A stretch of 64,000 nucleotides of DNA from Sipunculus nudus (lineage: Eukaryota > Annelida > Sipuncula > Golfingiida > Sipunculidae): the NCBI GenBank assembly GCA_026874595.1, contig CM049306.1, positions 22,927,019 through 22,991,018 of the forward strand, given 5' to 3'. Position 1 is the first letter of the stretch. Each line of letters starts with the position of its first letter. The notes beneath the pieces are model-generated. The model worked only from the letters and a program-made list of their open reading frames with translations. It ran no database searches and was not told where the DNA came from. Shown here in pieces: positions 47,026-58,951 of the stretch. The position numbers and the translations under genes were made by a program.

Positions 47026-49564
47026 TCACATGGCACGTTTTCGGGTTTTCTTTATGGCAAAGTCATCAATTAAGTCATCAAAATTGACTGCACTGACAAT
47101 TTCAGTTTCAATGCTCATCAGGGAGAGCATACTTAGTCTCTGCTGCTGCATACAACTTCTGACTTCACTCTTTATTCTCTTCAACTTGGAGAAAGATCTC
47201 TCGCCACTGCAGTTTGACGTAAGCATACACAGATAGATACGGAGTGCAATGTGCACATTTGGGAAGCTTTGTGCACAATTTGTTTCATTAAGCAGCAACA
47301 GCATTTTTAGCTCTGGGGTTTGTTCCGTGCATTGCGTTGAGGTGTGTCCCTGTTCACTCACAGATTTAAAAAGTTCTACAAACTGAACTAACTCATTAGG
47401 GAAGCAGTCTTCAAAATCAGTTGGGTAGTCTTTCATCAAGTTTTTTGCTGCTTCTTGGGTTGCTTCACTGTCTAGCTCAGTCAAGTTTGAGAGAAATCCA
47501 AATTTCATCTCAACTTCTTGATATGCCTCTAAGCGTTGGAGAAGGGCTGAAGTCATTTTGTCAATGATAGGGAGAAACACCTCAACCCTGAACTTTTCTC
47601 TGGGCGAGAGAACTGTTTCGGCGGAGGGTCCCTCATCAAATTGTCGCTTTCTCTTTTTTTGCCGTTTGGATGATTCTTTGTACTCTTTGTCCACAGACTT
47701 TACCTTTCCCTTTTCTTCATAACGCTCGAATTCAGAACGCTGACCTTTTACAAACTCCAGAAGAGATTTCAACAAGTTTACTGCGGAGTTAAGAGACAAT
47801 CCACTCTCTTGGAGGGACAAACTTGTTTTCTGGAATCGCTCCAGGATTGTGTCCCACAATTCCAGCAGGATTGTGACTTCGAGTTGCTGAAGTTTTTTCA
47901 AAAATCCTTCGGCCTCAAGTCTGCTTTCTCTTGGTTGATTTTCGTCAGTTGCTAGATCTTCAAGTGCTGCAATGTTCTCGTTGTAGCCTCTACTTACGGC
48001 CCTAACAGCATCGTGTCGCGCTGACCATCTCGTGTCAGACAAAGCTTTGTTCACAGGTAAACCTTTCAGGTGAGTTCGATGTACCTGCCAACGATGTGTA
48101 GAGGCGACAAGCCAAGCATAAAGGCTCTGCAGAAGATCAAAAAATCCGGCTGCGACAGGACAACTTTCTGCTGCACCCTTCCCAACTAAATTCAGGGAAT
48201 GTGCTGTACAAGGTACGTAATGAGCAACACTGGCCCTCTGACGAAGAACAGCCTGGACGCCTTTATACTTCCCGCTTATGTTTGCAGCGTTGTCGTATGA
48301 CTGTCCACGGCAATCTTGTATGTTTATGCCATGTTCATCCAAGAAATTTAGGATGATATCGGCAATTTCAGACCCTGTGTGAGAGTACATTGGTATAAAT
48401 TTAATGAATCGTTCAACCGGACCAGACTTCAGAACATAGCGGACAATAACCGTCAGCTGGTCTACATGCATGACATCGGGGGTGGAGTCTACAGATATGG
48501 AGAAGTACTTTGCGGATTTGATTTCATTAATAATCACAGAGAGTACTTTTTGGCCCATCAACTGAATTACTTCTTCACAGATTGTTGAAGACAGGTATGA
48601 CGCGTGTCCACGTCCCTTGTTTGCATGCTTACTGATGTGCTCTGCAAGAAATGTGTCATATTGACTCAGTAATTCAAGTATACCAAGGTAGTTACCGTTG
48701 CTAGGAGAGCCAATAAGTTCATTCTTGCCACGAAACGAAAGACCACGAATGCAAAGGAATGACTATTCTTTGGAGAACTTGTTTCCAATATTTGACCTCC
48801 ATGTCATATTGCTTCACTAGATCACAGTCGATTTGACCAGTTGCTTTTCGCGCACATAATGCTGCCATCGCATCAAGATGCTGTTTCGAGTTTTCATGTT
48901 TTGAAAGCTGATCATGAGCATGTTTCCAATCATTGAAGCCGCTTGTAAGCTTACTCACCACAGATGACATTAACTTGCACACAAAACAATAAACACGACC
49001 ACTGGTTTTAGAATAACATAGCCAATTTCTGTCGAACTGTTCTCCTGTCCGTGCATGAACACGTGTAAACAAGGCTGAAGTACAATACCGGCGCTGTGAC
49101 TCCTTCTCCCTCTGTACCATCGATTCTTTAAATCCTTCATCTTTATGTTGACAAGAAGACGACCCACGCTGAATCCAGTAATTTCGCAGATTTTCTGGTA
49201 GTTTGTCTGGCCAAAGATGGAGATCAGTAATACAATCATCGTTAAGAGGTTGGGGAGTCTTCCTGTCACCTTCAGTTATCAAATCAGTGTCCGCCGTTGA
49301 TACAGAAGGCTTTTCCACGTCTTCTCCTGTAGAAGTCGTACCCGCCTTTTTAACAGAAGGCTGTCCCGCGTCTTCTCCTGTAGAAGTCGTACCCGCCTTT
49401 GTTATAGAAGGCTGTTCCACGTCTTCTCCTGTGGAAGTCGTGGACGTAGCTGGTTTAAAGAATGATGTTAACTTTGGAGTCTTTTCTGTAATCTCACTCT
49501 CTCGTTTCTTCTTTTCAGAGGCAGCTGCACGTTTTTGTGCTCCACTCAGATAATTACGCTGCAT
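47026..49564 (-). pseudogene. hAT transposase (ZMYM1/DUF4371-like), one frameshift
   Basis: Two frames on one strand: 49564-48719 (281 codons) and a second frame ending at 47026 (511 codons from its first ATG at 48561). The second frame is open leftwards past the stop of the first, and the homology switches frame around 48765-48785. Frame 1: basic start, three 17-residue repeats at 42-92, TTF-type zinc-binding region at about 159-200 (YCTSALF..WLCYSKTSGRVYCFVC). Frame 2: DUF4371/hAT catalytic region with SVDST (D25) and YDNAAN (D90), the VPCTAHSLNLV motif, and the C-terminal dimerisation block GERSFSKLKRIKSEVRS. Family: cut-and-paste DDE transposase. The single lesion implies recent inactivation or an assembly error. 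Confidence 0.85.
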
Positions 49565-49565
49565 T

Positions 49566-51189
49566 ACTTATCTGAAATGAAAATGAAGTGATTCATATAA
49601 AACAAGTACTGAACAGCAAATGGTCGCTTAGCAGCTTGATAACAAACTGACATTACTCTAATAGTCGTTTATTACCCAGAGAAGAAAAAAAACTGGCACC
49701 TATAGCACAAATGAACAGAATCAGGGACAGGATTTGCCGATTTGGCCTTCATTTGCAAAAAAAGGAGCGGACAAAGAGGGGAATCAAAAAACAAATAATT
49801 ATGTTTACATGGCCTAACTATACAAGTGAACAATTAACATTTTTTGTTTGGCCTAACGTTTGTGTTCCTACCCAAAGCATTTTTTTTTTGTTTGGCCTAA
49901 CGTTTTTGCTCCTACATAATGCTTCACCCCAACCAGACTAGAGTCGGATTAACAATTTAACACCTGACGCTTGGCCTGTTTGTTAACAATCAATCCGCTA
50001 CCAGTGAATAGAAAAAAACAATAAAAAACATCCTTAGTATACCTTACCTTCAGTGTTCCGAACTAACTTGGCGTAAAATCCATAAAAGTTCAGCGGTTCA
50101 GCAATCACCTCCTGCCGCCTGCATACGGAAATGTTACAAGTCGCAAGTGTACCCGTAACTTTCTCCAAAATAATTTATTCGCCCATTCTCTTCGCAGATT
50201 TTGAAATTTATTTGAATTATTTCGTTGAGACAACTTCAGACAAGTACAAAAACTCAAGAAGATCGACTGTTCATAATTTCTTAAGTGACATCGCTGATAT
50301 GATTCAAGAAAGATAAAAGTGAAATTCTGAAATGCGAAGAATCACTTTCAGCAAATACTTATAGCTGCCCGCCCGCCCAACACGTTCTCGTCCTAAAATA
50401 TGCACGGTAATTAATGCAGACAACGGGTGCGAACGTGGATTTGTCATGGTCTCCTATACAGAGACAGTGTATAATATAATTATTTTTGGTATTTAACAGG
50501 TAATGCCAAGACGAGTGATAAGCACATTCATAAATTAGTTGGAAATTAGAAACAATAACATAGAAACAGAATACAGCAATTAAAACACTGGTCCCAAGTT
50601 ACTTCGCGCCAAAAAGACGCGTTTTGTCGGACGCTAAAACGTTTGAAGATGCTTAGTATATCTGACATGTATACTTTGCAAACGCATTTCCACCATTACG
50701 CATGCATATCTCGTGTCTGAAAAACTTGGTTGTCAGCTATCTTGCTGTCTTGACTAATTATTGTGTGTGTGTAGGTGCGTGAGTGTGTTAGTATGTGTGG
50801 TGGTTCACCGGGGGTTGGGGGGGGGGGGGGGGGGGGGGAGGTGAGCTGGTTGCCACACGACAGTACCACATCTGGTCAGTCAAAGCTCACGCTCAATCTT
50901 AGGTTTTATTATGAAACGGCTTTTTATTATCGAGTATTGACAGACCTTCAGTATTGTCATTTTGTCAAGGGGAAGGTATTTTGAAAATGTCAATATTAAA
51001 TCAATTTAAATGTTTTGGGTTTCATCCGCCCGCACCGCAATAATGACAATCGGTATCTGTCCTTGTTTATTAAATAAATCTAGCAATAAATTTGTTTTAC
51101 ACACATTTTTTTTTCTTAAATTTGGGGGCCCCCCTAACAGCGGGGGCCCCTGGCTGCAGCCCCTTCAGCCCCCCCTTAATCCGCCTCTG
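49566..51189 (-). other. Non-coding 5' part of the hAT element
   Basis: Holds a poly-G tract at about 50817-50839 and a GGGGGCCCC..GGGGGCCCC stem near the terminus (51124-51150). No coding frame of note. Confidence 0.6.
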
Positions 51190-51552
51190 GTGGCCGATTT
51201 TTTTATATTCCTCCTCGTGTCCAATTAGCAAAGAGGGACGCCGGAATACTCTCCCATTATGACACGATGGGTCTAAAACAGATAGTTTGGCATGGCTGTA
51301 GCCGTATAGCATCAACACGAGATGCCCTGAATATTATTTATGGATGATGTCAGGCAGCTGGCTTATTAAGTTCCTATCAATAATCAATTTCGTTGAATGT
51401 CTAAATTTGGTTGATACTGGTTTTAATATATTCATTCAAATTACTGGTATTTGTGCAGTTGATGTCAGCATTTAGCAAGGGGCGGTACGCTTGTAAAGTT
51501 GGTGCATCGCTTTTCAGTTGGTATGAAAAAGGTCCTTGGTTGGGTCCTACAC

Positions 51553-51753
51553 CAGAAGCGGATCCGGGGGGGGGGGGGGTCTAGGGGGTCCCACCCCCTT
51601 TTTTTCATCAGAAACAACTTTTTTTTAAGGGCTTAAGACAAAATATTGCCGCCTGGACCCCCCTCTTTCAGACCTGAGGACCTTTTTATTAGGGTTTTCA
51701 TTTGTCCTCCTGGGTTGGAACCCCCCTTTTCTTAAATCCTGGATCCGCCCCTG
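51553..51753. mobile_element. MITE copy 1, CAG...CTG ends, 5-bp TSD TACAC
   Basis: CAGAAGCGGATCC at the left and GGATCCGCCCCTG at the right; flanks TACAC (51548-51552) and TACAC (51754-51758). 201 bp, with poly-G after the left end and C-runs in the middle. Non-coding. Confidence 0.85.
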
Positions 51754-51930
51754 TACACATATGGCTGATCAATGGTATTTCTAGTATTAAGATATACCAG
51801 GGGTGTAATAAGAAGTTTATCTTGTCACATGGCATTTTGCCAAATTTTTAGACAATATATTGCATATCCCTGTGTTGAATTCAGTAATGATATAGCTTAA
51901 TGTTGCTGCATCTGATGCTCAAAAGTAACA

Positions 51931-51941
51931 CCCCCCCCCCC

Positions 51942-51974
<33 letters not shown>
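51931..51974 (+). repeat. Poly-C / (CT)n / (CA)n compound microsatellite
   Basis: A C-run followed by CTCTCTCTCT and CACACACACA. Confidence 0.95.
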
Positions 51975-51975
<1 letters not shown>

Positions 51976-52073
51976 ATCACGTATACCATCACACACAAAT
52001 TATAGGACACGCTTCATTTGTATTTATGGAAGCCCCTCATGAGTACCAGAGCCAACTGGTCCAACATCTCGAG

Positions 52074-52151
52074 TATTGGTCTCATATAGACGTTGCATGG
52101 ACGGCACCGTTGTATTGGTCTCATATAGACGTTGCATGGACGGCACCGTTC
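52074..52151 (+). repeat. 39-bp tandem duplication
   Basis: GTATTGGTCTCATATAGACG with TTGCATGGACGGCACCGTT occurs twice in a row. Short local duplication. Confidence 0.9.
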
Positions 52152-52589
52152 TGGTTTTGGATCATACGCCTAACATGTCATTGATGCCCTGTTAGTTACA
52201 ATGATAAGCTAAGATTTTCCTTCCGCCAGTCCGTTAGCACTTACGCGTGAAAGAAGCGCCTGGAATATTACCCAGAATTTTGCCTCCTTCATGCAGGAGG
52301 GTATGCGTTCATCCCCGTTCGTGTGTGTACACGTGTGCGTGTTTTTGTGTATGTATTATCCCTAAATATTTCGTCATTTATATGATATCTTTCCAATCGG
52401 AAGAGCTCTTTATCTTGTAACTAATATAAATTTTAAGCCAACGCAACACCCAGTATCCTTGAATTAATGCATCCCATGAGTAAGGCACAATAGGAAACAA
52501 AATAGACGGTATACTGCAAAGTATATGGTATACTGCAGTGGACGAAATAATATCCGTTTTGCTGACAAATAAAAAAAAGCACAATGTTC

Positions 52590-53062
52590 CCGGCTTTTGT
52601 GGTCTAGGGGTAGAATCTAGGGCTCAATTTAGGGCGGTAAGTTATGAGTTTAATCTCACCCGATAAGGGATGAGATTTTCCACGGACGCCCCAACCCTGA
52701 GTTAATTCACGGGCGCTCGGCAGGCTCAATGAGAAGGCATTGCAGCTGTGTATCACCCACAAATCAGAAGCGGATCCAGGGGGTGGGTCCAGACCCCCCC
52801 CCCCCCCCTTTCCTGGACCGTTTTTTAGAGTTTTTCATAAGTACTCCAGGCTTGGACCCACCCTTTTCCTAATTCCTGGATCCGCTCCTGCAAATGAGTG
52901 CGTTTTTTTTAGTTTCCTTGTTGTAATGACCCAGCAATAGGGAAGCTTTCACACCCAGGACCTGCAGGTGCGGTAGACACCAGGCATGTGTGACATCCGG
53001 GTATTAAATCAATGACAAGAAGTGAGTGCTCCCAACCGAAATGGGGCTCTGCAGATAACAGA
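52590..53062 (+). mobile_element. Possible tRNA-derived SINE, interrupted by a MITE
   Basis: TGGTCTAGGGG at 52600-52610 fits a pol III A box, and ATGAGTTTAATCTC near 52644 is a weak B box. The following sequence is GC-richer than the surroundings and resumes after the 126-bp MITE at 52765. I see no target duplications or clear tail, so the call is tentative. Confidence 0.4.
52765..52890. mobile_element. MITE copy 2, CAG...CTG ends, 5-bp TSD CAAAT
   Basis: CAGAAGCGGATCCAGG at the left and CCTGGATCCGCTCCTG at the right (inverse repeats with few mismatches). Flanks CAAAT at 52760-52764 and 52891-52895. 126 bp with internal C-run. Confidence 0.88.
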
Positions 53063-54049
53063 TGCACATACATGTACTTAGATTAAGTATTGGATCATTC
53101 AAAAGAAAACAATTACCTCTATACATATGCAAAAGAAATCTCAACAATGGTGTTCATTAGCCGAAGTCGGTTAGGTTTTTGGCATAATTCTCATAAATAG
53201 CTGACCAAACTGTTTAATTTCTATTTATTTGTTATCTATATTTTTCTATAAAGCAAATTATTTTAGTGCTCATAAGGTTCTATTATATAATTTGATTGAA
53301 CAATACCTCGTGGTAAGTAAGGTTTAAACCATTTAATGTCAATATATTTACTTACATGCACACATCTCGTTGTGTCTGTCTGAATATGCTGGCTACGTTG
53401 GCTTAAATGCCTGTTGGCATGAATATGTGTTTTCTGGAATGTTAACTTTTATGACACATAAGCTGTCTGTAAAATATTGATGAATTTCGTTATTATAGGA
53501 ATTTAAATAACTACTGTTCTGTTGCGCTTTTAATCATTTTTATTTCTTTGATTAAACTATAGGATGTGTTGTGTTAAAGACTGAACTCTGTGAACAAGCA
53601 CATGCGGCGATGATTTACTCGATGAATCCGTCTGCGCAGTCTGTTATGCGCATATAAATGGAGAAGACATGCCAGGCTTCAAGCGTTATAACCAGGAACT
53701 GTCAGTAAATCAGCGGGCTCAGGTTAGCTTACAAGTGAAGAATTACTAGACGACAGGACTTTTTTCCTCCTGTTTCCCCAAGAAGTTTGAATTGAGTACA
53801 ATAGTCGATCACGGCCGAGGCAATTAACATGCAGGATAGGACAATACAGTTCCGGGGACAGAATGGTCAACGATCTTTGATGTCCGAGTACTCACTCCTT
53901 TCCTTTCTTCTTGGTTTTCCTGATACAAACTCTTGCTCTAATGCACACTCTGTTTGGACACTACTGTAAATCCTGTGCTACCGTCCTTTCGGACTCTCTT
54001 GTGCAAAGATTATTCATTCATTGTACAGAATAAAGCGATTGCTATTATT
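53063..54049. other. Intergenic, nothing recognised
   Basis: No coding exons, repeat families or RNA genes that I can identify. Confidence 0.5.
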
Positions 54050-57000
54050 GCTTGCCGGAAATTTTTTATTGTCCCCACCCGCAAATGTACAGTTTTGCAG
54101 CGATCGCTTTCAAACTTACACAGTTGATGTACAACCAAAATGCTCGAAGCCTGTTGAATTTTGTCATTATCAGTCAAAGGTCAAGGTAAAGGTCATCAAA
54201 AATTTGCAAAACGGTTTTCTTTCATAACTTTGTCACTGTTAGTCGCATCCATGGTTACGCATTTTGGGGAAAAATTCATGATATTCGAAAATAAGGGGTA
54301 TTATTTTTCTAACTTGGTCAGTTTTTAAGCTACTGAGGTCTAGCTTTTTTTGCATCAGATAGAATACAAGTAGTATTATTTGATTATTCTACAAGTCTTG
54401 CAATATCTCGTACAATATCTCGTCAAACGAGATATTTCGAGATATCCCTTAGTGGTAGCCTAGCTAGATTCCACAAGTATGCAGAAATCATTTTGAAACT
54501 GCACTCCAACCTCCCCAACAAATCATTTTTGGGCCATATCTCGAAAATTATAAACCTCAATTACAGAAACTATAGCTTATTTTCTTCTTCTTGGTCTTCT
54601 CCATAACCTAAGTAAGTCATCTGGTCTCAGCTTTGTGACACTTTGTGTGTGTATATCTGTCTGTTTGTCAGTTCTCCTCAAATTAACCTGCTTGCTTGTT
54701 TTTGTGTCTTACTTAAAGCATGCTACAGGCCACCGTTTTGCAGGAATCGGTTTGAAACTGTTACATCTTGTGTCTTAAACTAATGTCTCGAAACGTATTT
54801 TTCATTTTCCGGTATATGGCCACACTGAAAACCAAAAATGTGTTTGGGAACACATTTAAATGTGTACGAGACTTGTATCTGAGATGAGGCATTAAAATGT
54901 GTACAGAAACACATTAATGTGTATGATAAATTTAATGTGTTTTGTAACACATCATAAATGTGTTTGGGAACACATATAAATGTCTTTCGGAACACACATA
55001 GACGTGTTTCGGAACACACACATGTGTTTGGAAACACATAGAGATGTGTAAGAGAGTTGTATCTGGGACGAGGCATTAAATGTGTACGGAAACACAGTAA
55101 ATGTGTATGATAATATAAATGTGTTCTGAAACGCATTTGATGTGTTCTGAATGTGCTAAAATGTTTTCTGCAAAAGTTCCAAATACATGTAGCTTGCCTG
55201 GTCTAGAGACTGGAATAAGTAAGGAATAAAAGTATCTAATCCATATAATTCAGCTGCATATTCACCTGTAACACAGAAAACAAATCACAAAAGCAGTTAC
55301 ACAAATTTGAACCATTTATCATAATATTTTCACCGTATATTTATTCAGTTTATGAAAAAAATATATTATAGTCCTTGTCCTTATTGAATACAGAGACACA
55401 GGTTCTAATGATGTTTTCTGTAGTATGCAGGCCAAGAATCTGAGAAAAACACCCCAGATTATAACTAAACCAAGTGATGCACATACTATAATATACAGAA
55501 ATGGGGTATATATGTAGGGTGTAAGTTGCCGAAATGTCATTATATATGGTAAATATAAGTTCAATGAGTCTGGAGTAATTGTGCATTCATCTGTGATGTA
55601 GCTCTCTTAATTGGATCACCAGCAGTCTTGAGACAGCCTCATTTAGCTCCTCTTCTTGAAGAGCATAAAGACTTGGGTGGGCTTAAGTCCTATAAAATAA
55701 GAAAACGAACGTATAAGAAATTAAAAAAAACAAACAGGCATGAAACATTGTGCAGTTGTATATTAGCATTTACTACTCGGGTGGGGGGGGGGGGCATATA
55801 TGTAGCTAAGTCACCAACATAACAAGAGTGTGGCTGTATAAAAGCACGCTGCGACTGTGACAACCATAATTATAGGGTTACAAACCTGACCCTGTTCTAC
55901 AACAAGCTGCCTGCTGTCTTATCAGCAGTTGTTACATGTGCCCTGTACTGAGCGAAGCTTCATGAACTTTGTGCATGGCCCTTCATGCATACACATGCAT
56001 ATACAGTGAACAGTTGGAATTATATAATAATAACGTCTTTGGTAATGTTAAGTTGTTAAGTACGACAAAAATATGTTATATACATGTATAATATAAATCT
56101 CCTTGCACATTCCTTGTAAACTGCATGACTGTATACATATTATTTTAGGGGCAATGTCGCAGTCAGGCAGGCATGCAATGCAGGCATCATCATCTAAATC
56201 TGGATAATTAACACTCAGTGCTCTTTCTGACTGTACATATAATTAAGACATTCCACATATAGCCGATTTTGAAAAAAACAATACATTCTTAACTTACCTC
56301 AGACCTTGCAGCATGTACTCTGCCAGTTATGTCTGCTGAGATGAAGGGCCACCCGAACAAAGACCAGACTGTTTTTGAATTTGGCGGTTATGTATCACGT
56401 GACAACCAACTCCCTCTCGGGGAAAGGCGCATACACATTACCTGTGTTTTGAAACACATACTCAAACACAGTAGATGTGTTCCCAAACACATTTCCAAAC
56501 ACATTTTGGAAAACAGATGTGTTTGAGCGGAATAATGCGTTTGGTAACACAGTGAGTGTGTTCTGACTAAACGAAACACATTTAATGCCTCATACACAGC
56601 AAAATTTGATGTGTTTGAGTACCGGAACACGCTAAATGTGTTCCCGTACACATTTTTGATTTTCAGTGCACTATAGGGGGGCGCTGCATTTGAACATATC
56701 ATGTTTTGGGCATATCTCTAGAACTATAAACCTCAGTTACATAAACTATAGCTTATTTTCATCTTCTAAGTCTTTTCCATAACCTGGTTGAGTCATCTGG
56801 TCTCAATCTTGTGTCACTATGTCAGTATGTCAGTATGTCTGTCTGTTTGTCAGTTTTCTCAATTTTGCCTGCCTTATGGTGCTTGCGTCTTAAAATAGCA
56901 TTCTATAGGCCACAGTTTTGCAGGAATCCTTTTGAAACTGGTACATCTTATGTCTTAAACTAATATCTCGAAACGTATTTTTCATTATTTTATGGATATG

Positions 57001-57459
57001 GCCACTTGGGGCGCTGCACTCGAACCGCCCCAACATATAATGTTTGGCCATATCTCCTGAACTATAAACCTCAGCTACATAATCTATAGCTTATTTTCTT
57101 TCTCTGGTTAAGTCATCTGGTCTCAAGTGTATGTCACTTTTTCAGTATGTCTGTCTGCTTGTCAGCTGTTTCAATTTTTCCTGCTTGCTGGTTCATGCGT
57201 CTTACGTATAACATTATTCAATTCTCAGTTTTGATAGAATCACACGTTGTAACTTACATATATCGTATATCTTACAGTTTTGCAAGTTCTATCTGTATTA
57301 TCCAAAAAGGTCAAAGGTCAAGGTCATCAACATTTTTCAAAATCTTATTTTATTCATAAATTTGTTAATATAGCTCCTATCTTCTCAACCTTTGGCTTAT
57401 TTTCTTCCTCTTCGACGTTGCTCATACATTTGACTAACTTTACCTCATTTCCGGCAAGC
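54050..57459. mobile_element. Tandem-core element with GCTTGCCGGAAAT inverted ends, interrupted
   Basis: GCTTGCCGGAAAT at 54050 and its inverse ATTTCCGGCAAGC at 57447-57459. Core units are marked by CTATAGCTTATTTTC at about 54566, 56744 and 57085 and by AAAGGTCAAGGT near both ends. The element at 54822-56671 is inserted in the first unit; a matching uninterrupted site reads ATATGGCCACTTGGGGCGCTG at about 56995. Confidence 0.65.
54822..56671. mobile_element. TIR element with palindrome-rich ends (TGTGTTTNGGAACACA series)
   Basis: The left end CACTGAAAACCAAAAATGTG and the right end (reverse complement CACTGAAAATCAAAAATGTG) are inverse repeats. Inside each end lies a row of imperfect palindromes such as TGTGTTTGGGAACACA, about eight on the left (54838-55150) and five on the right (56440-56655). 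The middle 1.2 kb is AT-rich, non-coding to my eye. A CA on each side may be a 2-bp duplication. Confidence 0.75.
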
Positions 57460-57570
57460 GCTCGACTTCTGGTCGTCTAGTTTAATAACAGAGAAACCAT
57501 TATTTATATGTATTTAAGACGAAGTGGTATTTATACGGAGCCCGGCAAACGACATGGTCAAAATATTAAT

Positions 57571-57590
57571 TAATCCGTGCGCACGGATTA
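57571..57590. repeat. Perfect 20-bp palindrome
   Basis: TAATCCGTGCGCACGGATTA equals its own reverse complement. It is followed by a looser relative, AATCTGTGCGCATGCACGAATT. Confidence 0.95.
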
Positions 57591-57836
57591 CTAATCTGTG
57601 CGCATGCACGAATTACTAGTTCTTCAGCACTGATTACTAATAGGTCTGCCTATAGGTCTGACATCTTGGATAGCCTCGGTTTATTTGAAATTATTTCAAA
57701 GGTCTATTAATACACTTCTTAACTATTGCATAAGCTCTTTTGCAGTTGTTGTGAGTTTACAGCAAGGTGAGCAAGGCCGAGAGTAATTACTGATGCCTTA
57801 GTTCCTGCACGAATTCACGCCAGTCACAGACCGAAG

Positions 57837-58150
57837 TAGTCCGATTTATTTGGACTAAATTATTATTAGGCCCTGCCATATATTATAATAACACTGTTAA
57901 AACAATCTGTATTTGGTTACTTTTTTCATAAAAAAAGTATTTGTAGGACAAGTAACATCATCCTCGGATGCATGGGCAATTGCACGGGAGCCTCGCTGAC
58001 TTGAGAGCCAGAAAATGTTACATTTTCTTTAAACAGACCAACTGAAAGAGTGACCCGCTGGCACAGGGTAATTGCAACAACCGTTAACACTGGATAAGAG
58101 GACAATGAGTGATGTTTAGTCTGAGGTATATATGTGGTGCACATCGACAT
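57837..58150. mobile_element. Decayed relative of the 44997-46050 foldback family
   Basis: AGTCCGATTTATTTGGACT, then TTATTAGGCCCTGCCATATATT, matches the family end. A GCCTCGCTGACTTGAG phrase near 57990 is the inverse of CTCGAGTCAGCGAGGC at about 45211. Confidence 0.55.
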
Positions 58151-58371
58151 ATATATTGAGACACTGGCGGGAATTCTAACGCCTGGAGTAGCGGTTTTGT
58201 TCGGTAACAGGGACCTTCCTACAATGTTTTTTTATTAATCTGGCTTGTAGGCAGTCTAATTCATGCCTTGCACTTTTCGTTATAAATGAATAGCATTACA
58301 GCCGTACACTAAAGTACTCCTACAACAAGTCGACCATACATGCATTAATTGCTGTCTGAAGGTTTAATCCT

Positions 58372-58650
58372 ATATTACAAAGATCGCGCCTTGTAGGCTA
58401 TGAAATGCTTTCCGACATGCACTAATTCTTGCCTCACAATGGTCCTTTGCACTATGGTTACTAACATTTGAACCAAGATATGACATTTTATCCACCGTCT
58501 TCAGCAGCTTGTTCTGAATATACCATCTGGGCTCCTCACAGAACAGATTCTGCCCTCTATAATAGTACATTTTTTGGGTTAAATCGTAAACCGTTTAATG
58601 TAGCAAAATGCACTGCAGATTTAATTCAGGCTAAGAGCTCATACCTTGGT
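58372..58650 (-). pseudogene. LINE reverse-transcriptase C-terminal fragment
   Basis: The frame 58570-58370 reads WYIQNKLLKTVDKMSYLGSN, then RISACRKAFHSLQGA, the pattern of the region after the RT fingers and palm in mollusc non-LTR elements. Just upstream, in another frame, is LNGLRFNPKN, which normally precedes it, so there is at least one frameshift. Dead fragment. Confidence 0.65.
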
Positions 58651-58951
58651 TGTGAAACATGTAATGGCTCTTTAAAAATACACATCAGTTATTAATAATG
58701 CAAGTAGCTAAATAGTCAATCAACACCCATGCCGTTATGTCCACTCAAGAAGCATTGTCTTATTTTTCACAGAGTATATATACATGCTAGATATTCAACC
58801 ATGACCACCTAAGAGTGAAACAGGGCACGAGCTGTATGTATATTTGCCTTTTTTCATGCACACTTATATACTAGTAAATTATAAAATATGGGAGACCGAA
58901 ACCTGTAAATATATGCCGCTGTAGACAATAGCATGGATATAATGTAAGCAC

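Larger units (their letters stand above)
46814..51197 (-). mobile_element. Complete hAT transposon with TIRs and 8-bp target duplication
   Basis: The left end at 46822 is CAGGGGCGGATTAAGG; the right end, read inward from 51189, is CAGAGGCGGATTAAGG. The flanks are GTGGCCAA (46814-46821) and GTGGCCGA (51190-51197), an 8-bp duplication with one mismatch, as expected for hAT. The element is 4368 bp. It carries one transposase on the minus strand (47026-49564) and about 1.6 kb of non-coding DNA upstream of it. Confidence 0.88.
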
